A stretch of DNA of 64,000 bases from Anaerostipes rhamnosivorans (GCF_005280655.1 NZ_CP040058.1:2084001-2148000), one strand, 5' to 3'; numbered from the stretch's first letter, positions 7,904-17,404 are shown. Numbers and translations: made by a program. The notes: generated by a model from the letters alone, not told the origin.

Positions 7904-7951
7904 CTCCATATCTATAATTTGATATAATTATATCAAATTATAGATATGGAG
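7904..7951. promoter_or_regulatory. 48-bp perfect palindrome at the toxin-antitoxin promoter
   Basis: Two 24-base arms meet with no spacer: CTCCATATCTATAATTTG reads identically on both strands through to CAAATTATAGATATGGAG. It contains TATAAT hexamers in both orientations and overlaps the antitoxin SD. It is the likely operator for the antitoxin or the toxin-antitoxin complex, and as RNA it could fold into a hairpin next to the ribosome-binding site. Confidence 0.8.
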
Positions 7952-7992
7952 TAAATAAAAACACTTTTTCTTCGTATTCACAAAAATTTATA

Positions 7993-10248
7993 TCATCTGT
8001 ATGAATGTAAATACCACCGCTTTCTTTCCATAGAAAACCACAGCATTCCTTGTTTGGATGTTTCGTAAATCCTGCACTCAGAAGCTTTCAGTCGTTCTAT
8101 GGTCTCCCTGTGCGGATGCCCATACCGGTTGTTTTTCCCAGCAGACACCACAGCAATTCCAGGTTTTAACTGTCTAAGCAGTGCTTCCCCCGTCCCATTC
8201 CTGGATCCATGGTGCCCTGCCTTTAAAACATCTGCCGGTTCCACTCCCTCCTGCACCAAAAGCTCCTCCCCTTCCTTCTCCAAATCACCGGTCAGGAGAG
8301 CGGAGAATTGTCCCACTTCCAGCCGGAACACCAGGGATGCCGCATTTTTCTCCAGTTTGTCATCCGGTTTTGGATGCAGGCATTCCATTGACCAGTCCTG
8401 CCCGGAAATTTTACTGCCCCGTGCCAGATACGCTACAGGGACATGATTCTTCTGCGCCAGTTTCTCCATCTCCTTATAAGCCTGATCCTTTGTTACATCC
8501 GGCAGATAAAGCCGTTTGATGATCCCCATGGACAGAAGCTCCTGAATACCTGAATAGTGGTCCGAATCCAAGTGGGTGACCACAGCGGCACTGACGGCTT
8601 TGTAGCCCTGGGATTTTATGTAGGGAGCAATGAGGTACCGGCCCACATTCTTTTTGGAGGAGCTTCCCCCGTCCACCAGGATCATGTCACTGCGGTTCAG
8701 GGATAAGGCGATGCAGTCTCCCTGCCCCACGTCCAAAAAAGAAATTTTATCCGCTCTCTTTTGTACCCCTAAAACCAGAAAACAGGCTCCTGCCAAAAGA
8801 CAGGCATACTTCCAAAAAGGCTTTCCCTTAAGTCCCTGACAGACAAAAAACAGCTCCAGATAAAATACAATGATCCAAAGAAGTGGAGGCTTTCCTAAAA
8901 CAATATTTGAAAAAGGAAGACATCCAGCCAACCGGGTTGCAGAAAGAGTCACAGAAAACAGCATAGAAGCGGGCACAGAAAATAAAAAGAACGGAAAAAA
9001 GGAACTGAGAAAACCAGCAGTGAATCCTGCCGTTACCAGTGGCAACATAAGAAAATTAAAAAGAAAAGAGTATAGATAACACTCATACTGGAAATATAAA
9101 AGAACCGGTGCCATAATCACCTGAATTACACAACAGAAGACAAGACGGCTTTTCTGTTTTTCTAACAATGTCTTCTTTTTCCCTCCGCCGAATATCTCCC
9201 CATAGATCCCCGCAGAAATGACTGCACCCATGGACATCAAAAAACCTGCGTCCGCACATCGAAACGGACACTCCAACAGCAGAACAATGCCCGCAACGCC
9301 TCCCGAGGAGAGCAGGTCATAGGAGCGTCCCAAAGCTTGGGATAAAAGAAAGATCAGAAACATCAAAAATGCCCTTTCAGAAGATCCAGACATACCCGTC
9401 ATGACACAGTAAGAAAACGCGAACAGCAGTCCGAAAGTCCCCGAAAACCAAAAGGGGAAACTGGCCTTTCTCAGCCTGCGCAAGATGCCTCTTCCGACCA
9501 GAGAAATATGCAGACCTGAAATTGCCAGAATATGAACAATGCCGCTTTCGGTGAATGCATCCTTGGTATCATCTGAGATTCCTGTCTTATCTCCCAGGAT
9601 CATAGCCTGTGAAACAGAAAGGATCTCATTTGTGTATTGAGAAGACAGGTTTTTAGACATTTGCTCCCGTAACGAAAACAGCACATTCTTCCATATGTTT
9701 TTCTCCTGCCCCACGATCTCCCGGTCCCTTGGAAACATGGTAAACTCGACATTCCTGGAAAGATAATAGACTCTCATATCGTTCTCCCCCAGATTTGTGG
9801 GGCCCTCGTGGGGCTTAAGCTCCCCTGATAAGGAAATCTTATTTCCGGAAAGCACCCCGTTAAAATCGTCGTCATATACCATAATATCCCCATCCAGATA
9901 AAGCTTTTGTTCAGGTAGAAAGAGATGAGAGACCAGCAGGTACTCCTTCGTTTTTGTCTTTCCCTTCCATTCAACCGTGCCCACTGCTTTGACCTGCCCT
10001 AGGCCTTCCAGTGCCTTTTCCTGTCCCCTGATCCTTTGGTCCTGGTAGGAAAACACAAAGCCTCCCAAAAAAAAGCCGATCAAGGCAGACAAAACAGCGC
10101 CTCTCATAAACCAGGTCCTGTTCTTAAAAAAGAGCACAAGGATCCCCGGAAAGAGAAGCGCGGCAAACACCATCCAGACGTTTTTACATGCTGTGAGTTC
10201 TCCAAGCCAACAGCCTGCAAACAACGCAAGAAATGGTCTATGATTCAT
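7993..10248 (-). CDS. comEC: ComEC/Rec2 DNA-uptake channel
   Basis: 751 residues, normal for full-length ComEC. Order: N-terminal membrane and soluble DUF4131-like region (1-200), the Competence domain with multiple membrane helices (about 200-490, containing the motif AISGLHISLVG), and a C-terminal metallo-beta-lactamase-like domain (about 510-751) with THLDSDHYSG and GHHGSRNGT. The family carries single-stranded DNA across the cytoplasmic membrane during transformation; the C-terminal domain is a putative nuclease. It starts 6 bp after the GerMN gene and is the last gene of the comEA-led operon. Confidence 0.95.
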   Translation of the reverse strand: MNHRPFLALFAGCWLGELTACKNVWMVFAALLFPGILVLFFKNRTWFMRGAVLSALIGFFLGGFVFSYQDQRIRGQEKALEGLGQVKAVGTVEWKGKTKTKEYLLVSHLFLPEQKLYLDGDIMVYDDDFNGVLSGNKISLSGELKPHEGPTNLGENDMRVYYLSRNVEFTMFPRDREIVGQEKNIWKNVLFSLREQMSKNLSSQYTNEILSVSQAMILGDKTGISDDTKDAFTESGIVHILAISGLHISLVGRGILRRLRKASFPFWFSGTFGLLFAFSYCVMTGMSGSSERAFLMFLIFLLSQALGRSYDLLSSGGVAGIVLLLECPFRCADAGFLMSMGAVISAGIYGEIFGGGKKKTLLEKQKSRLVFCCVIQVIMAPVLLYFQYECYLYSFLFNFLMLPLVTAGFTAGFLSSFFPFFLFSVPASMLFSVTLSATRLAGCLPFSNIVLGKPPLLWIIVFYLELFFVCQGLKGKPFWKYACLLAGACFLVLGVQKRADKISFLDVGQGDCIALSLNRSDMILVDGGSSSKKNVGRYLIAPYIKSQGYKAVSAAVVTHLDSDHYSGIQELLSMGIIKRLYLPDVTKDQAYKEMEKLAQKNHVPVAYLARGSKISGQDWSMECLHPKPDDKLEKNAASLVFRLEVGQFSALLTGDLEKEGEELLVQEGVEPADVLKAGHHGSRNGTGEALLRQLKPGIAVVSAGKNNRYGHPHRETIERLKASECRIYETSKQGMLWFSMERKRWYLHSYR

Positions 10249-10254
10249 TTAATT

Positions 10255-10791
10255 TTACTCCATCGGAAGTTCCCCGAACAGAAAGCTGTCACGGTTCAGA
10301 GCACCAATCAGTTTCCCGTCTGTATCTATGATCGGCCGGCCGGAAACAGTGAATTCCACATATCCGACTCCTTTCAGCTGCGTCAGCGTATAGACGATGG
10401 CAGCCTTGCAGATGACATCTTCATTCGGTTCTATCTTCTTATATCCTATAGAAAAATCAACATATGCGATATTGTTGGAAACCGTCACATTGCTGATGAC
10501 AATATTGTCTGGTATGGCAGTTTTATATTTGCTGCTTTTTTCGACCTTTTCCATCTGGTCCAAAAGCTCTTCTGCCCCGAGCTGGCTGTTCATATCGACA
10601 TCGATCTTTTTGTCTTTTTTAATCAGCTTTGTATAGCTTCTGTTTGTATAGTAAATCCCTGTCCCGCCTTTGGTCTTTGTGCTGTCATCTTCCTCTTTGG
10701 AACATCCCGCACAGAGAAGCAGCACACAGGTAAGGACAAAAAGGATACATATAGAAATCGTTCGTTTTTTTGTCACTGTATCCCTCCTCAT
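10255..10791 (-). CDS. GerMN-domain lipoprotein
   Basis: 178 residues. A signal peptide ends in a lipobox (LLCAGC), so it should be anchored on the outside of the membrane. The rest is one GerMN domain: NIVISNVTVSNNIAYVDFS, then VYTLTQLKGVGYVEFTVSG and a final LIGALNRDSFLFG. GerM-type proteins act in sporulation and germination, but single-GerMN lipoproteins also occur with histidine kinases. Its ATG overlaps the kinase stop by 4 bp (ATGA), suggesting a functional link with the two-component system. Confidence 0.88.
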   Translation of the reverse strand: MRRDTVTKKRTISICILFVLTCVLLLCAGCSKEEDDSTKTKGGTGIYYTNRSYTKLIKKDKKIDVDMNSQLGAEELLDQMEKVEKSSKYKTAIPDNIVISNVTVSNNIAYVDFSIGYKKIEPNEDVICKAAIVYTLTQLKGVGYVEFTVSGRPIIDTDGKLIGALNRDSFLFGELPME

Positions 10792-12188
10792 GCCTGATAT
10801 TTTAGAGGAATTCTCACCGTAAACGTGGTGCCTTCCCCTTCTTTGCTGTATAACTTAATCTCGCCGTTGTGGACAAGGATGGCATTTTTAGTAATGGCAA
10901 GTCCAAGACCTGTTCCTCCGGTCTCCCTGGACCTGGCTTTGTCAACCCTGTAGAAACGCTCAAACACCTGTCCCTGGCAGTCTTCCGGTATACCAACGCC
11001 GGAATCGGCCACCTTCACATAAAAATACTTATGGTCCGCATTCAGGGATACCCTCACCCATCCGTTGTCCTGGTTATATTTGATGGCGTTTTCGATCAAA
11101 TTGGACAGCGCCAGGCTGAGTTTTACCTCGTCAATCTCTGCCGTCACCGGACGGAAAGATTCCAGAATCAGTTCGATATTCCGCTGGCCGGCAATCGGCT
11201 TGAGCCGTTTCATGATCATCTCCAGCAATTCATTAATTTTCACGCTGGAAATCTCCAGCTTCGCTGCCTTCTTGTCCAATTTTACAAGGGAAAGCAGATC
11301 AGATATGATAACATTCTCCCGGTCGATCTCTGCTACGATGTCATTCATGAATTCACGGTAGAGTTCCGCCGGTACACTCTCTCCCTGCTGTAAAAGTGAA
11401 TCCGCAAGCACCTTCATAGAGGTCATTGGTGTCTTCAGCTCATGGGACACGTTGGAGACGAACTCCTGACGCGAATTTTCAAGGACCTGTGCCTTGGCAA
11501 GAATCTCGTTGACACTGTTGACCATATTTTTCACTTCTGTACATCCGACCACGCTGATGGTCTCATCTTCATGTCCGGAAGCGATAAAGTCAAGATCCTT
11601 TTGGATCTTTCTGTAATCCTTGGTCAGCCAATAGCTCAACAGAGCTCCGGCGGACATTCCGCAGATAATGAACGCCACCATAAGCATATTCCTTTGCTGC
11701 TTCATCTCATTGGAGACTGCAACAATATCACTCTTGGGGATCGTGGCAATGACACTGCCCAGCACCTTTTTCTTACGGCTCCCCTTGTTCATGATCGGTA
11801 TCATGATCTCCACGTTTTTACCCGCCTTGGAAACGATCCGTTTCTTGTTTCCGTTCATTATTTTAAGCAGATCATCCGAAATATAAAACTTGTCCTGATA
11901 ATCTGTCATGGTATCTTTTACGATCTTATAATTGCTCTTTATGACGATAATCCGCCCATGCAGGCCTGCCGCCAGCTCATTGGTCTGATTAGAAATAGAG
12001 TTGGAGCTGTCATCGATAAGAAAATCCACCCCAACTACCTGGCCGGCCAGCCACTGGCACTGGCTGACGACCCCGTCTATCTTCTGCTGTTCTGCTTTTT
12101 CGCTGTATGAATCATTCAAAAGCTTGCTGAACAAGATGACCACAAATACTGTGATCACCAGCACCGAAATAAAAATGAGGAACTGCAT
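10788..12188 (-). CDS. membrane sensor histidine kinase
   Basis: 466 residues. Order: TM1 (about 1-22), an extracytoplasmic sensor of about 140 residues, TM2 (about 168-190), HAMP, HisKA with FVSNVSHELKTPMTSMK (phosphorylated His), then HATPase motifs NLIENAIKYN, DSGVGIP and GGTGLGLAI. Resembles the WalK/PhoR/ResE group. Oddity: the frame stays open for 15 codons upstream of this ATG (reading ...KKDRFSYLKS), exactly the basic N-terminus such kinases usually have, but with no ATG, GTG or TTG. The SD-like AAGAAGGA lies about 20 bases from the ATG. Partner of the response regulator immediately upstream. Confidence 0.9.
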   Translation of the reverse strand: MQFLIFISVLVITVFVVILFSKLLNDSYSEKAEQQKIDGVVSQCQWLAGQVVGVDFLIDDSSNSISNQTNELAAGLHGRIIVIKSNYKIVKDTMTDYQDKFYISDDLLKIMNGNKKRIVSKAGKNVEIMIPIMNKGSRKKKVLGSVIATIPKSDIVAVSNEMKQQRNMLMVAFIICGMSAGALLSYWLTKDYRKIQKDLDFIASGHEDETISVVGCTEVKNMVNSVNEILAKAQVLENSRQEFVSNVSHELKTPMTSMKVLADSLLQQGESVPAELYREFMNDIVAEIDRENVIISDLLSLVKLDKKAAKLEISSVKINELLEMIMKRLKPIAGQRNIELILESFRPVTAEIDEVKLSLALSNLIENAIKYNQDNGWVRVSLNADHKYFYVKVADSGVGIPEDCQGQVFERFYRVDKARSRETGGTGLGLAITKNAILVHNGEIKLYSKEGEGTTFTVRIPLKYQA

Positions 12189-12216
12189 GCTCTTCAGGTA
12201 GGAAAATCTGTCCTTC

Positions 12217-12903
12217 TTATGCCTGGAAATAATAACCTACCCCCCATTTTGTATGTACATAGTCAGGAACCCCTGGATTCACTTCGATCTTTTCACGCAG
12301 CCTCCGGATGTGGACATCCACAGTCCTTGCATCTCCCGGATAGTCGTAGCCCCACACTGTGTTCAGCAGGTCTTCTCTGCTGTACACTTTGTTCGGATGG
12401 AACACCAAAAGTTCCAACAGGTCAAACTCCTTAGCTGTCAGATTGACCTCTTTTCCATTGATGTGGACCCTGCGGCTGTCACAGTCGATCTTTAAGCCGC
12501 GGCTCTCGATGACTCTGGGAGTCTCCGCCGGAACCGCATGGCTTATGCTTCTTCTTAAAATCGCTTTGATCCTTGCTTTGACTTCCAAGATGTTAAACGG
12601 CTTGGTTACATAGTCATCAGCACCGTACTCCAGTCCCAGGATCTTATCCATGTCATCACCCTTTGCTGTCAGCATGATGATCGGTACGGTTGAAAATTCC
12701 CTGATCGCCTGGCACACTTCATATCCGGTGAGCTTCGGGAGCATAACATCCAGGAGAATGATATCGTATTGGTTTCCCTTTGCCAGTTCCAGAGCTTCCT
12801 CTCCGTCATAGGCGCAGTCCACCTCCATCTCATCCTGCTCAAGGCTGAACTTGATCCCTTTTACTATCAATTTTTCGTCATCAACAACCAGTACCTTTTT
12901 CAT
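12217..12903 (-). CDS. OmpR/PhoB-family response regulator
   Basis: 228 residues. Receiver domain 1-120 with the acidic pair DDE (8-10), phospho-acceptor D52 (ILLDVMLPKLTG) and K at about 102 (VTKPFN). Winged-helix output domain at about 130-228 ending in HTKWGVGYYFQA. Pairs with the kinase that follows on the same strand. Its place between comEA and comEC makes competence or cell-envelope genes plausible targets, which is inference. Confidence 0.95.
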   Translation of the reverse strand: MKKVLVVDDEKLIVKGIKFSLEQDEMEVDCAYDGEEALELAKGNQYDIILLDVMLPKLTGYEVCQAIREFSTVPIIMLTAKGDDMDKILGLEYGADDYVTKPFNILEVKARIKAILRRSISHAVPAETPRVIESRGLKIDCDSRRVHINGKEVNLTAKEFDLLELLVFHPNKVYSREDLLNTVWGYDYPGDARTVDVHIRRLREKIEVNPGVPDYVHTKWGVGYYFQA

Positions 12904-12917
12904 ATTTTCACCTCAAA

Positions 12918-13481
12918 CTAAACTGTTATCATGTCCTTGATCTTACTGTAGATCCCCTGTTTGATTCCACGGATCTTCATAATATCCTCTGGTTTTGCAA
13001 AGCTTCCGTTCTCTTCCCTATAGGAAATGATATCAGAAGCCTTAGCTTCTCCGATGCCCGAAAGCTTCATCAGCTCTTCCTTGGATGCAGTGTTTAAATT
13101 CACTCTGTCATCTGATGAAGAGCCCTTCTCTGAGGAACCCTTCTGCTGCTTTTGGGCTTCCTTTCGTGAGGGAACATAAATCTGCTGCCCGTCCTTCACA
13201 TGTTCTGCCTGATTGACATCTTCCTTAGAAGCACTCTTTGTAAATCCTCCCGCCGCAGCTATGGCTGAAACGATTCTTGCATCTTCTACGAGTTCATAGA
13301 CCCCCGGCTTTTTGACACTGCCGCAGACATAGACACAGATCTTATCCTCTTTTTGTGTGTCGGCAGCTTTCTGGACCTCTGATCCCTTTTCCACCTGCAC
13401 TCCGGACTTTTCTGTGCACCCTGCCGTACAGGCTGCAAAAAACAAAACGGCGGCCATACATATACTTTTTGCTTTGAACAT
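12918..13481 (-). CDS. comEA: ComEA-type DNA-binding lipoprotein (SLBB + helix-hairpin-helix)
   Basis: 187 residues. Signal peptide with a lipobox (CTAGC) replaces the usual ComEA transmembrane helix, so the protein should be lipid-anchored on the outer face. An SLBB domain (ICVYVCGSVKKPGVYEL, about 48-105), a low-complexity K/Q/S linker, and a C-terminal helix-hairpin-helix repeat (VNLNTASKEELMKLSGIGEAKA, then IMKIRGIKQGIYSKI) follow. ComEA captures double-stranded DNA and hands it to the ComEC channel. First gene of the comEA-regulator-kinase-GerMN-comEC operon. Confidence 0.92.
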   Translation of the reverse strand: MFKAKSICMAAVLFFAACTAGCTEKSGVQVEKGSEVQKAADTQKEDKICVYVCGSVKKPGVYELVEDARIVSAIAAAGGFTKSASKEDVNQAEHVKDGQQIYVPSRKEAQKQQKGSSEKGSSSDDRVNLNTASKEELMKLSGIGEAKASDIISYREENGSFAKPEDIMKIRGIKQGIYSKIKDMITV

Positions 13482-13589
13482 TAAGGATCCTCCTTAGCTG
13501 AACAAAGCGTCATCTATCCAAGTGTAAAATCTCTATTGCTATTGTAACTAATCTACCTCATTTTTACAAGGACATCTTTCAGGATAAGT

Positions 13590-14027
13590 TTAAGATTTCC
13601 ATTTGAAAATAAGGATGCCCCCTACAAACAAAACAACTCCCAAAAGCTTCATCCACTGAAACCCTGTTTTTTCGACGCCAAACAGCCCAAAAACCTCAAT
13701 CAGATAGGAAACGATCAGCTGCGCAGCCACAATGAGCATGGCAGATTTTGCCGGCCCCAGCATGCCGATGCTTTTGATGACCGTAAAGGTGATCCCGGCT
13801 CCCATGATACCACCGAGAAGCACATATTTCGGTGATACCTTCGCAAGGCTTAAAAAGCTTGTACCTCTCTCCGCAAAGAGCCAGACTGCGAGACAGGTGA
13901 GAAGACCTGTAAATTGTACAAAGGAACTGGCGGTCCACAACCCGGTCTGTTTGGAAACTTCCGTGTTAAATACCCCCTGAATGCTCATGAGGGCTCCTGA
14001 TACTAACGCTATTATAAATCCAATCAT
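13590..14027 (-). CDS. small DMT-superfamily membrane protein (DUF606/YdcZ)
   Basis: 145 residues with about five hydrophobic helices. The opening IGFIIALVSGALMSIQGVFN and the later FVQFTGLLTCL are typical of YdcZ-like half-size drug/metabolite transporters; the substrate is unknown. The SD (GGAGG, 7 T residues before the ATG) lies inside the 3' arm of the terminator hairpin that ends the argCJBD transcript. Translation may therefore depend on read-through or on an independent start inside the hairpin. Confidence 0.85.
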   Translation of the reverse strand: MIGFIIALVSGALMSIQGVFNTEVSKQTGLWTASSFVQFTGLLTCLAVWLFAERGTSFLSLAKVSPKYVLLGGIMGAGITFTVIKSIGMLGPAKSAMLIVAAQLIVSYLIEVFGLFGVEKTGFQWMKLLGVVLFVGGILIFKWKS

Positions 14028-14029
14028 AA

Positions 14030-14077
14030 AAAAACCTCCAAAGATTTGTTATCCATAGTTTGTCCTTGGAGGTTTTT
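14030..14077 (-). terminator. terminator of argCJBD overlapping the next gene's SD
   Basis: Arms AAAAACCTCCAA (14030-14041) and TTGGAGGTTTTT (14066-14077). On the leftward transcript the stem is followed by seven T, immediately before the YdcZ ATG at 14027-14025. The 3' arm supplies the GGAGG of that gene. Confidence 0.8.
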
Positions 14078-14087
14078 GTTTATTCAT

Positions 14088-15269
14088 TTAAAACGATGCT
14101 CTGAGCCTTTCCGCCATCAGATCCACATGTTCATTTTCGATCACAAGCGGCGGGACAAACCTTAAAACATTATTTCCTGCCGAGATAAGGATCAGGCCGT
14201 TTGACAGGGCTTTCGTTACGATTTCTCCGACCGGCTTCTCCGGCGAAAACTCCAGTCCCTGCATCAATCCTTTACCGCGATGGGCAGTGATAAAATCAAA
14301 TTCTTCTTTTAAGCCCTCAAGCTTTTCCCATAAGTAACTGCCGATCTCCTGTACATGGGATACCAAATCAAGGCTTTCAAACTGTTCAAAGACAGCGTTG
14401 ACTGCCGCGCCTGCCAGAGGATTTCCTCCGTAGGTGGTTCCATGGTCTCCCGGCACAAGAATGCCGTCCGCCTTTTCTCCTACCACAAATGCGCCCACCG
14501 GAACCCCGCATCCCAGCGCTTTTGCAAGAGTCAGCACGTCAGGTTTCACACCGTAGAGATCATGTGCAAACATAGAACCACAGCGGCCCATACCACACTG
14601 AATTTCATCAAAGATCAACAGAAGATCTTTTTCATCACAAAGCTTCCGAAGACCCTTTAAAAACTCGGGATCAGCCGGATAAATACCGCCCTCGCCCTGG
14701 ACCACCTCGCAGATGATGCCGCAGGTTCTGTCCGTTATTTTTGATGCCACATCTTCCAGATTGTTAAATTCCGCAAACACTGCCCGGAATTCTTTCGGCA
14801 CAAACCCTTCCTGGTACTTTTCATTTCCTGTCACGGACAGTGCCCCCTGGCTTCTTCCATGAAAAGACTGATTCATAGCGATAAATTCATACTCCTTATT
14901 GGGATCCTTTCGATAACCGTATTTTCTGGCAACCTTCAAGGCGCCTTCAATCGCTTCGGTACCACTGTTGGTGAAAAATACTTTTTTCATCTTGGAGGCT
15001 TCTACGATCTTTTTTGCCGCTTCTATGGACGGAACATTATAATAAAGATTGGAAGTATGGATCAGTTTGTCGATCTGAGTTTTGAGCGCATCGTTGTATG
15101 GTTTGTTTCCATAGCCCAGGGCAAAGACCGCGATCCCTGCACCGAAATCCAGATATTCTTTTCCATCAGTATCATAAAGGCAGACTCCTTCCCCGTGATC
15201 CAGGACCACCGGAAAACGGTTGTAGGTTTTTAATATGTATGCTTCGCCTTCTTCTATAAAATGATTCAT
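14088..15269 (-). CDS. argD: acetylornithine aminotransferase
   Basis: 393 residues. Class III aminotransferase: FTNSGTEAIEGALKVARKYG binds PLP phosphate, LLIFDEIQCGMGR carries the PLP Asp, and TLAKALGCGVPVG carries the Schiff-base Lys. Converts N-acetylglutamate semialdehyde and glutamate to N-acetylornithine; such enzymes often also serve in lysine synthesis. Starts 9 bp after the argB stop and is the last arginine gene of the argCJBD operon. Confidence 0.95.
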   Translation of the reverse strand: MNHFIEEGEAYILKTYNRFPVVLDHGEGVCLYDTDGKEYLDFGAGIAVFALGYGNKPYNDALKTQIDKLIHTSNLYYNVPSIEAAKKIVEASKMKKVFFTNSGTEAIEGALKVARKYGYRKDPNKEYEFIAMNQSFHGRSQGALSVTGNEKYQEGFVPKEFRAVFAEFNNLEDVASKITDRTCGIICEVVQGEGGIYPADPEFLKGLRKLCDEKDLLLIFDEIQCGMGRCGSMFAHDLYGVKPDVLTLAKALGCGVPVGAFVVGEKADGILVPGDHGTTYGGNPLAGAAVNAVFEQFESLDLVSHVQEIGSYLWEKLEGLKEEFDFITAHRGKGLMQGLEFSPEKPVGEIVTKALSNGLILISAGNNVLRFVPPLVIENEHVDLMAERLRASF

Positions 15270-15278
15270 AATTTCCTC

Positions 15279-16163
15279 CTAAAAAATCGGATCTTTCAGG
15301 ATCGCTGTTCCGATACCTTTTTGTGTCAGGAACTCAAGCAGCAGACAGTGGTCCAGGCGTCCGTCCAGGATATGGACTCTGGCAACACCGTTCTCGATGG
15401 CCTCAATACAGTTTTTAAGCTTCGGAAGCATACCGCCGCCCACAACCCCTTTGTCCACAAACTCGTGTGCCTGGGTCAGATCCATCTCAGAGATCAGGGT
15501 ACTCTTATCCTCCGGATCAATAAAGACTCCTTCAATATCAGTCAAGAAAACAAGCTTTTCTGCGTTCAGCGCAGACGCGATCGCACAGGCTGTGTCATCA
15601 GCATTGATATTGTAACCAGCATACTCTTCTCCCAGTCCGATTGGGGAGATGACCGGGACAAAATCGTCTTCGATCAGAGCTTCCAGAAGGTCCGTGTTGA
15701 CCTCTTTTACTTTACCCACATATCCCAGATCTTTCCCCGGGACCTCCTTCTTTTCTACCTTCATCATTTCCGCATCTTTACCGGAAAGTCCAACAGCCTT
15801 GATCCCCTGCTGCGCCATCATAGCAACCAGCTCCTGATTCACTTTAAACAGAACCATCTCAGCGATTTCCATAGTCTCCTTATCTGTGACACGCAGACCG
15901 TTATAAAACTCCGGTTCTTTGCCGGAAAGCTTCACCCATTTGCTGATCTCTTTTCCTCCGCCGTGTACGATAATCGGTTTCATACCGATCAGTTTCAAAA
16001 GCGCCACGTCACGGATTACATTTTTCTGCAGGTCTGAATCCAGCATGGCACTCCCGCCGTATTTGACCACCACGTATTTTCCGCTGAAATAACGGATGTA
16101 CGGCAAAGCCTCTATTAATATCTCTGCCTTCAGTGATTCTTCCTCTAATAATTTTTCGTCCAT
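15279..16163 (-). CDS. argB: N-acetylglutamate kinase
   Basis: 294 residues, the usual length. Amino-acid-kinase fold: VVKYGGSAM near residue 32, the Gly-rich [11 protein letters not shown] near 62-72, and [15 protein letters not shown] in the middle. The C-terminus [17 protein letters not shown] and VHILDG is typical of arginine-feedback-sensitive forms. Phosphorylates N-acetylglutamate, the second committed step of arginine synthesis. Sits 11 bp after argJ. Confidence 0.96.
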   Translation of the reverse strand: MDEKLLEEESLKAEILIEALPYIRYFSGKYVVVKYGGSAMLDSDLQKNVIRDVALLKLIGMKPIIVHGGGKEISKWVKLSGKEPEFYNGLRVTDKETMEIAEMVLFKVNQELVAMMAQQGIKAVGLSGKDAEMMKVEKKEVPGKDLGYVGKVKEVNTDLLEALIEDDFVPVISPIGLGEEYAGYNINADDTACAIASALNAEKLVFLTDIEGVFIDPEDKSTLISEMDLTQAHEFVDKGVVGGGMLPKLKNCIEAIENGVARVHILDGRLDHCLLLEFLTQKGIGTAILKDPIF

Positions 16164-16174
16164 GATTCCTCTCC

Positions 16175-17404
16175 TTAACTTCTGTAATCTGCGTTGATTG
16201 ATACATATTCATGGGTCAGGTCACATCCCCATGCAGTTGCCTGTTCTTCTCCGTTATGAATATCGATAATGGCTTTCACCTCATCTTCCGATAAGATCAA
16301 GGTCGCCTTTTCCTCTGAATAATCTGTTGCAACTCCATCCTTTACGATGGCAAGACTTCCGCTTTTGCTCTCTAATGAAATATCAACTTTTAAAGGGTCA
16401 AAGGAAGCGCCGGAATAACCCATAGCGCATAGGATTCTTCCCCAGTTTGCGTCCTTTCCATAGATGGCCGCCTTTGTAAGACTTGAAGTGACCACGGATT
16501 TGCTCAGTGTCTTGGCACAGTCTTTGTTGGGCGCATGGTGCACCTGGACTTCAAACAGCTTGGTGCAGCCTTCCCCGTCCCCGGCTATTTTCTTTGCCAG
16601 CTCCCGGTTTACATAGAAAAGCGCTTCTTTGAATGTCTCATAGTCTTCATTCTGTTCTGTAATTTTAGGATTCCCAGCCATACCGTTTGCCAGAACAAAT
16701 ACCGTATCGTTGGTAGAAGTATCTCCATCCACAGAAATCATATTAAAAGTATCCTCAATCAGCTCTCTTTGAAGCTTTAAGAGCAGATCCTTGTCGATGG
16801 AAACATCGGTTGTGATAAACCCAAGCATAGTCCCCATATTGGGATGAATCATCCCGGAACCCTTGCAGATGCCGCCCACGGTCACTTCTGTTCCAGAAAT
16901 TATAATGTTGACAGCGGCCTCTTTGGTCTTTGTATCTGTGGTCAGAATCGCCGCCGCTGCGTCTTTACTGCTCTGGCGGTCATGTTTTAGTTCAGGTACC
17001 AGAAGCTTTACTCCTGTCTCTATCACATCCATTGGCAGCTGCTGCCCAATGACACCGGTAGATCCAACTAGAACCTCTTCTTTTGTAATTCCAAGCTCCT
17101 CTGCTGCCAATTCCGCGGTTTTTACCGTATTCTCATAGCCCTTTTCTCCGGTACATGCATTGGCGATCCCTGTGTTTACGACCACTGCCCGGACTGTTTT
17201 CTGCTCGTTTACCAGTTTCTGTCCCCAAAGTACCGGGGCCGCCTTTACGATATTTCTTGTGAAGGTCCCGGCTGCCGCCGCCGGTGTCTCACTTAAGATC
17301 ATTGCCATGTCTTTGTTGGTCTTTCCAGGTTTCATTCCGGCCCGAAGTCCTGCTGCCAGAAAGCCTTTTGGGGCTGTCACGCCTCCGTCTAATATCTTCA
17401 TCAT
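16175..17404 (-). CDS. argJ: bifunctional ornithine acetyltransferase / N-acetylglutamate synthase
   Basis: 409 residues. Self-cleaving Ntn-type enzyme: the nucleophile is T192 in [10 protein letters not shown], where the chain is normally cut before the Thr to give alpha and beta subunits. The oxyanion motif STGVIG is at 115-120. It recycles the acetyl group from acetylornithine to glutamate, consistent with the cyclic arginine pathway implied by argC-J-B-D. Either of two adjacent ATGs (MMK) could start the protein; SD AAAGGAGG is close upstream. Confidence 0.95.
   Translation of the reverse strand: MMKILDGGVTAPKGFLAAGLRAGMKPGKTNKDMAMILSETPAAAAGTFTRNIVKAAPVLWGQKLVNEQKTVRAVVVNTGIANACTGEKGYENTVKTAELAAEELGITKEEVLVGSTGVIGQQLPMDVIETGVKLLVPELKHDRQSSKDAAAAILTTDTKTKEAAVNIIISGTEVTVGGICKGSGMIHPNMGTMLGFITTDVSIDKDLLLKLQRELIEDTFNMISVDGDTSTNDTVFVLANGMAGNPKITEQNEDYETFKEALFYVNRELAKKIAGDGEGCTKLFEVQVHHAPNKDCAKTLSKSVVTSSLTKAAIYGKDANWGRILCAMGYSGASFDPLKVDISLESKSGSLAIVKDGVATDYSEEKATLILSEDEVKAIIDIHNGEEQATAWGCDLTHEYVSINADYRS

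Noticed and set aside
10036..10797. 253-codon open frame on the + strand
   Set aside because: Antisense to the end of comEC and the GerMN gene, both clearly coding; composition and lack of motifs mark it as a shadow frame.
11442..12110. 222-codon open frame on the + strand
   Set aside because: Antisense to the histidine kinase sensor region; no SD and no recognisable features.
15261..16037. 258-codon open frame on the + strand
   Set aside because: Antisense to argB, whose motifs are complete.
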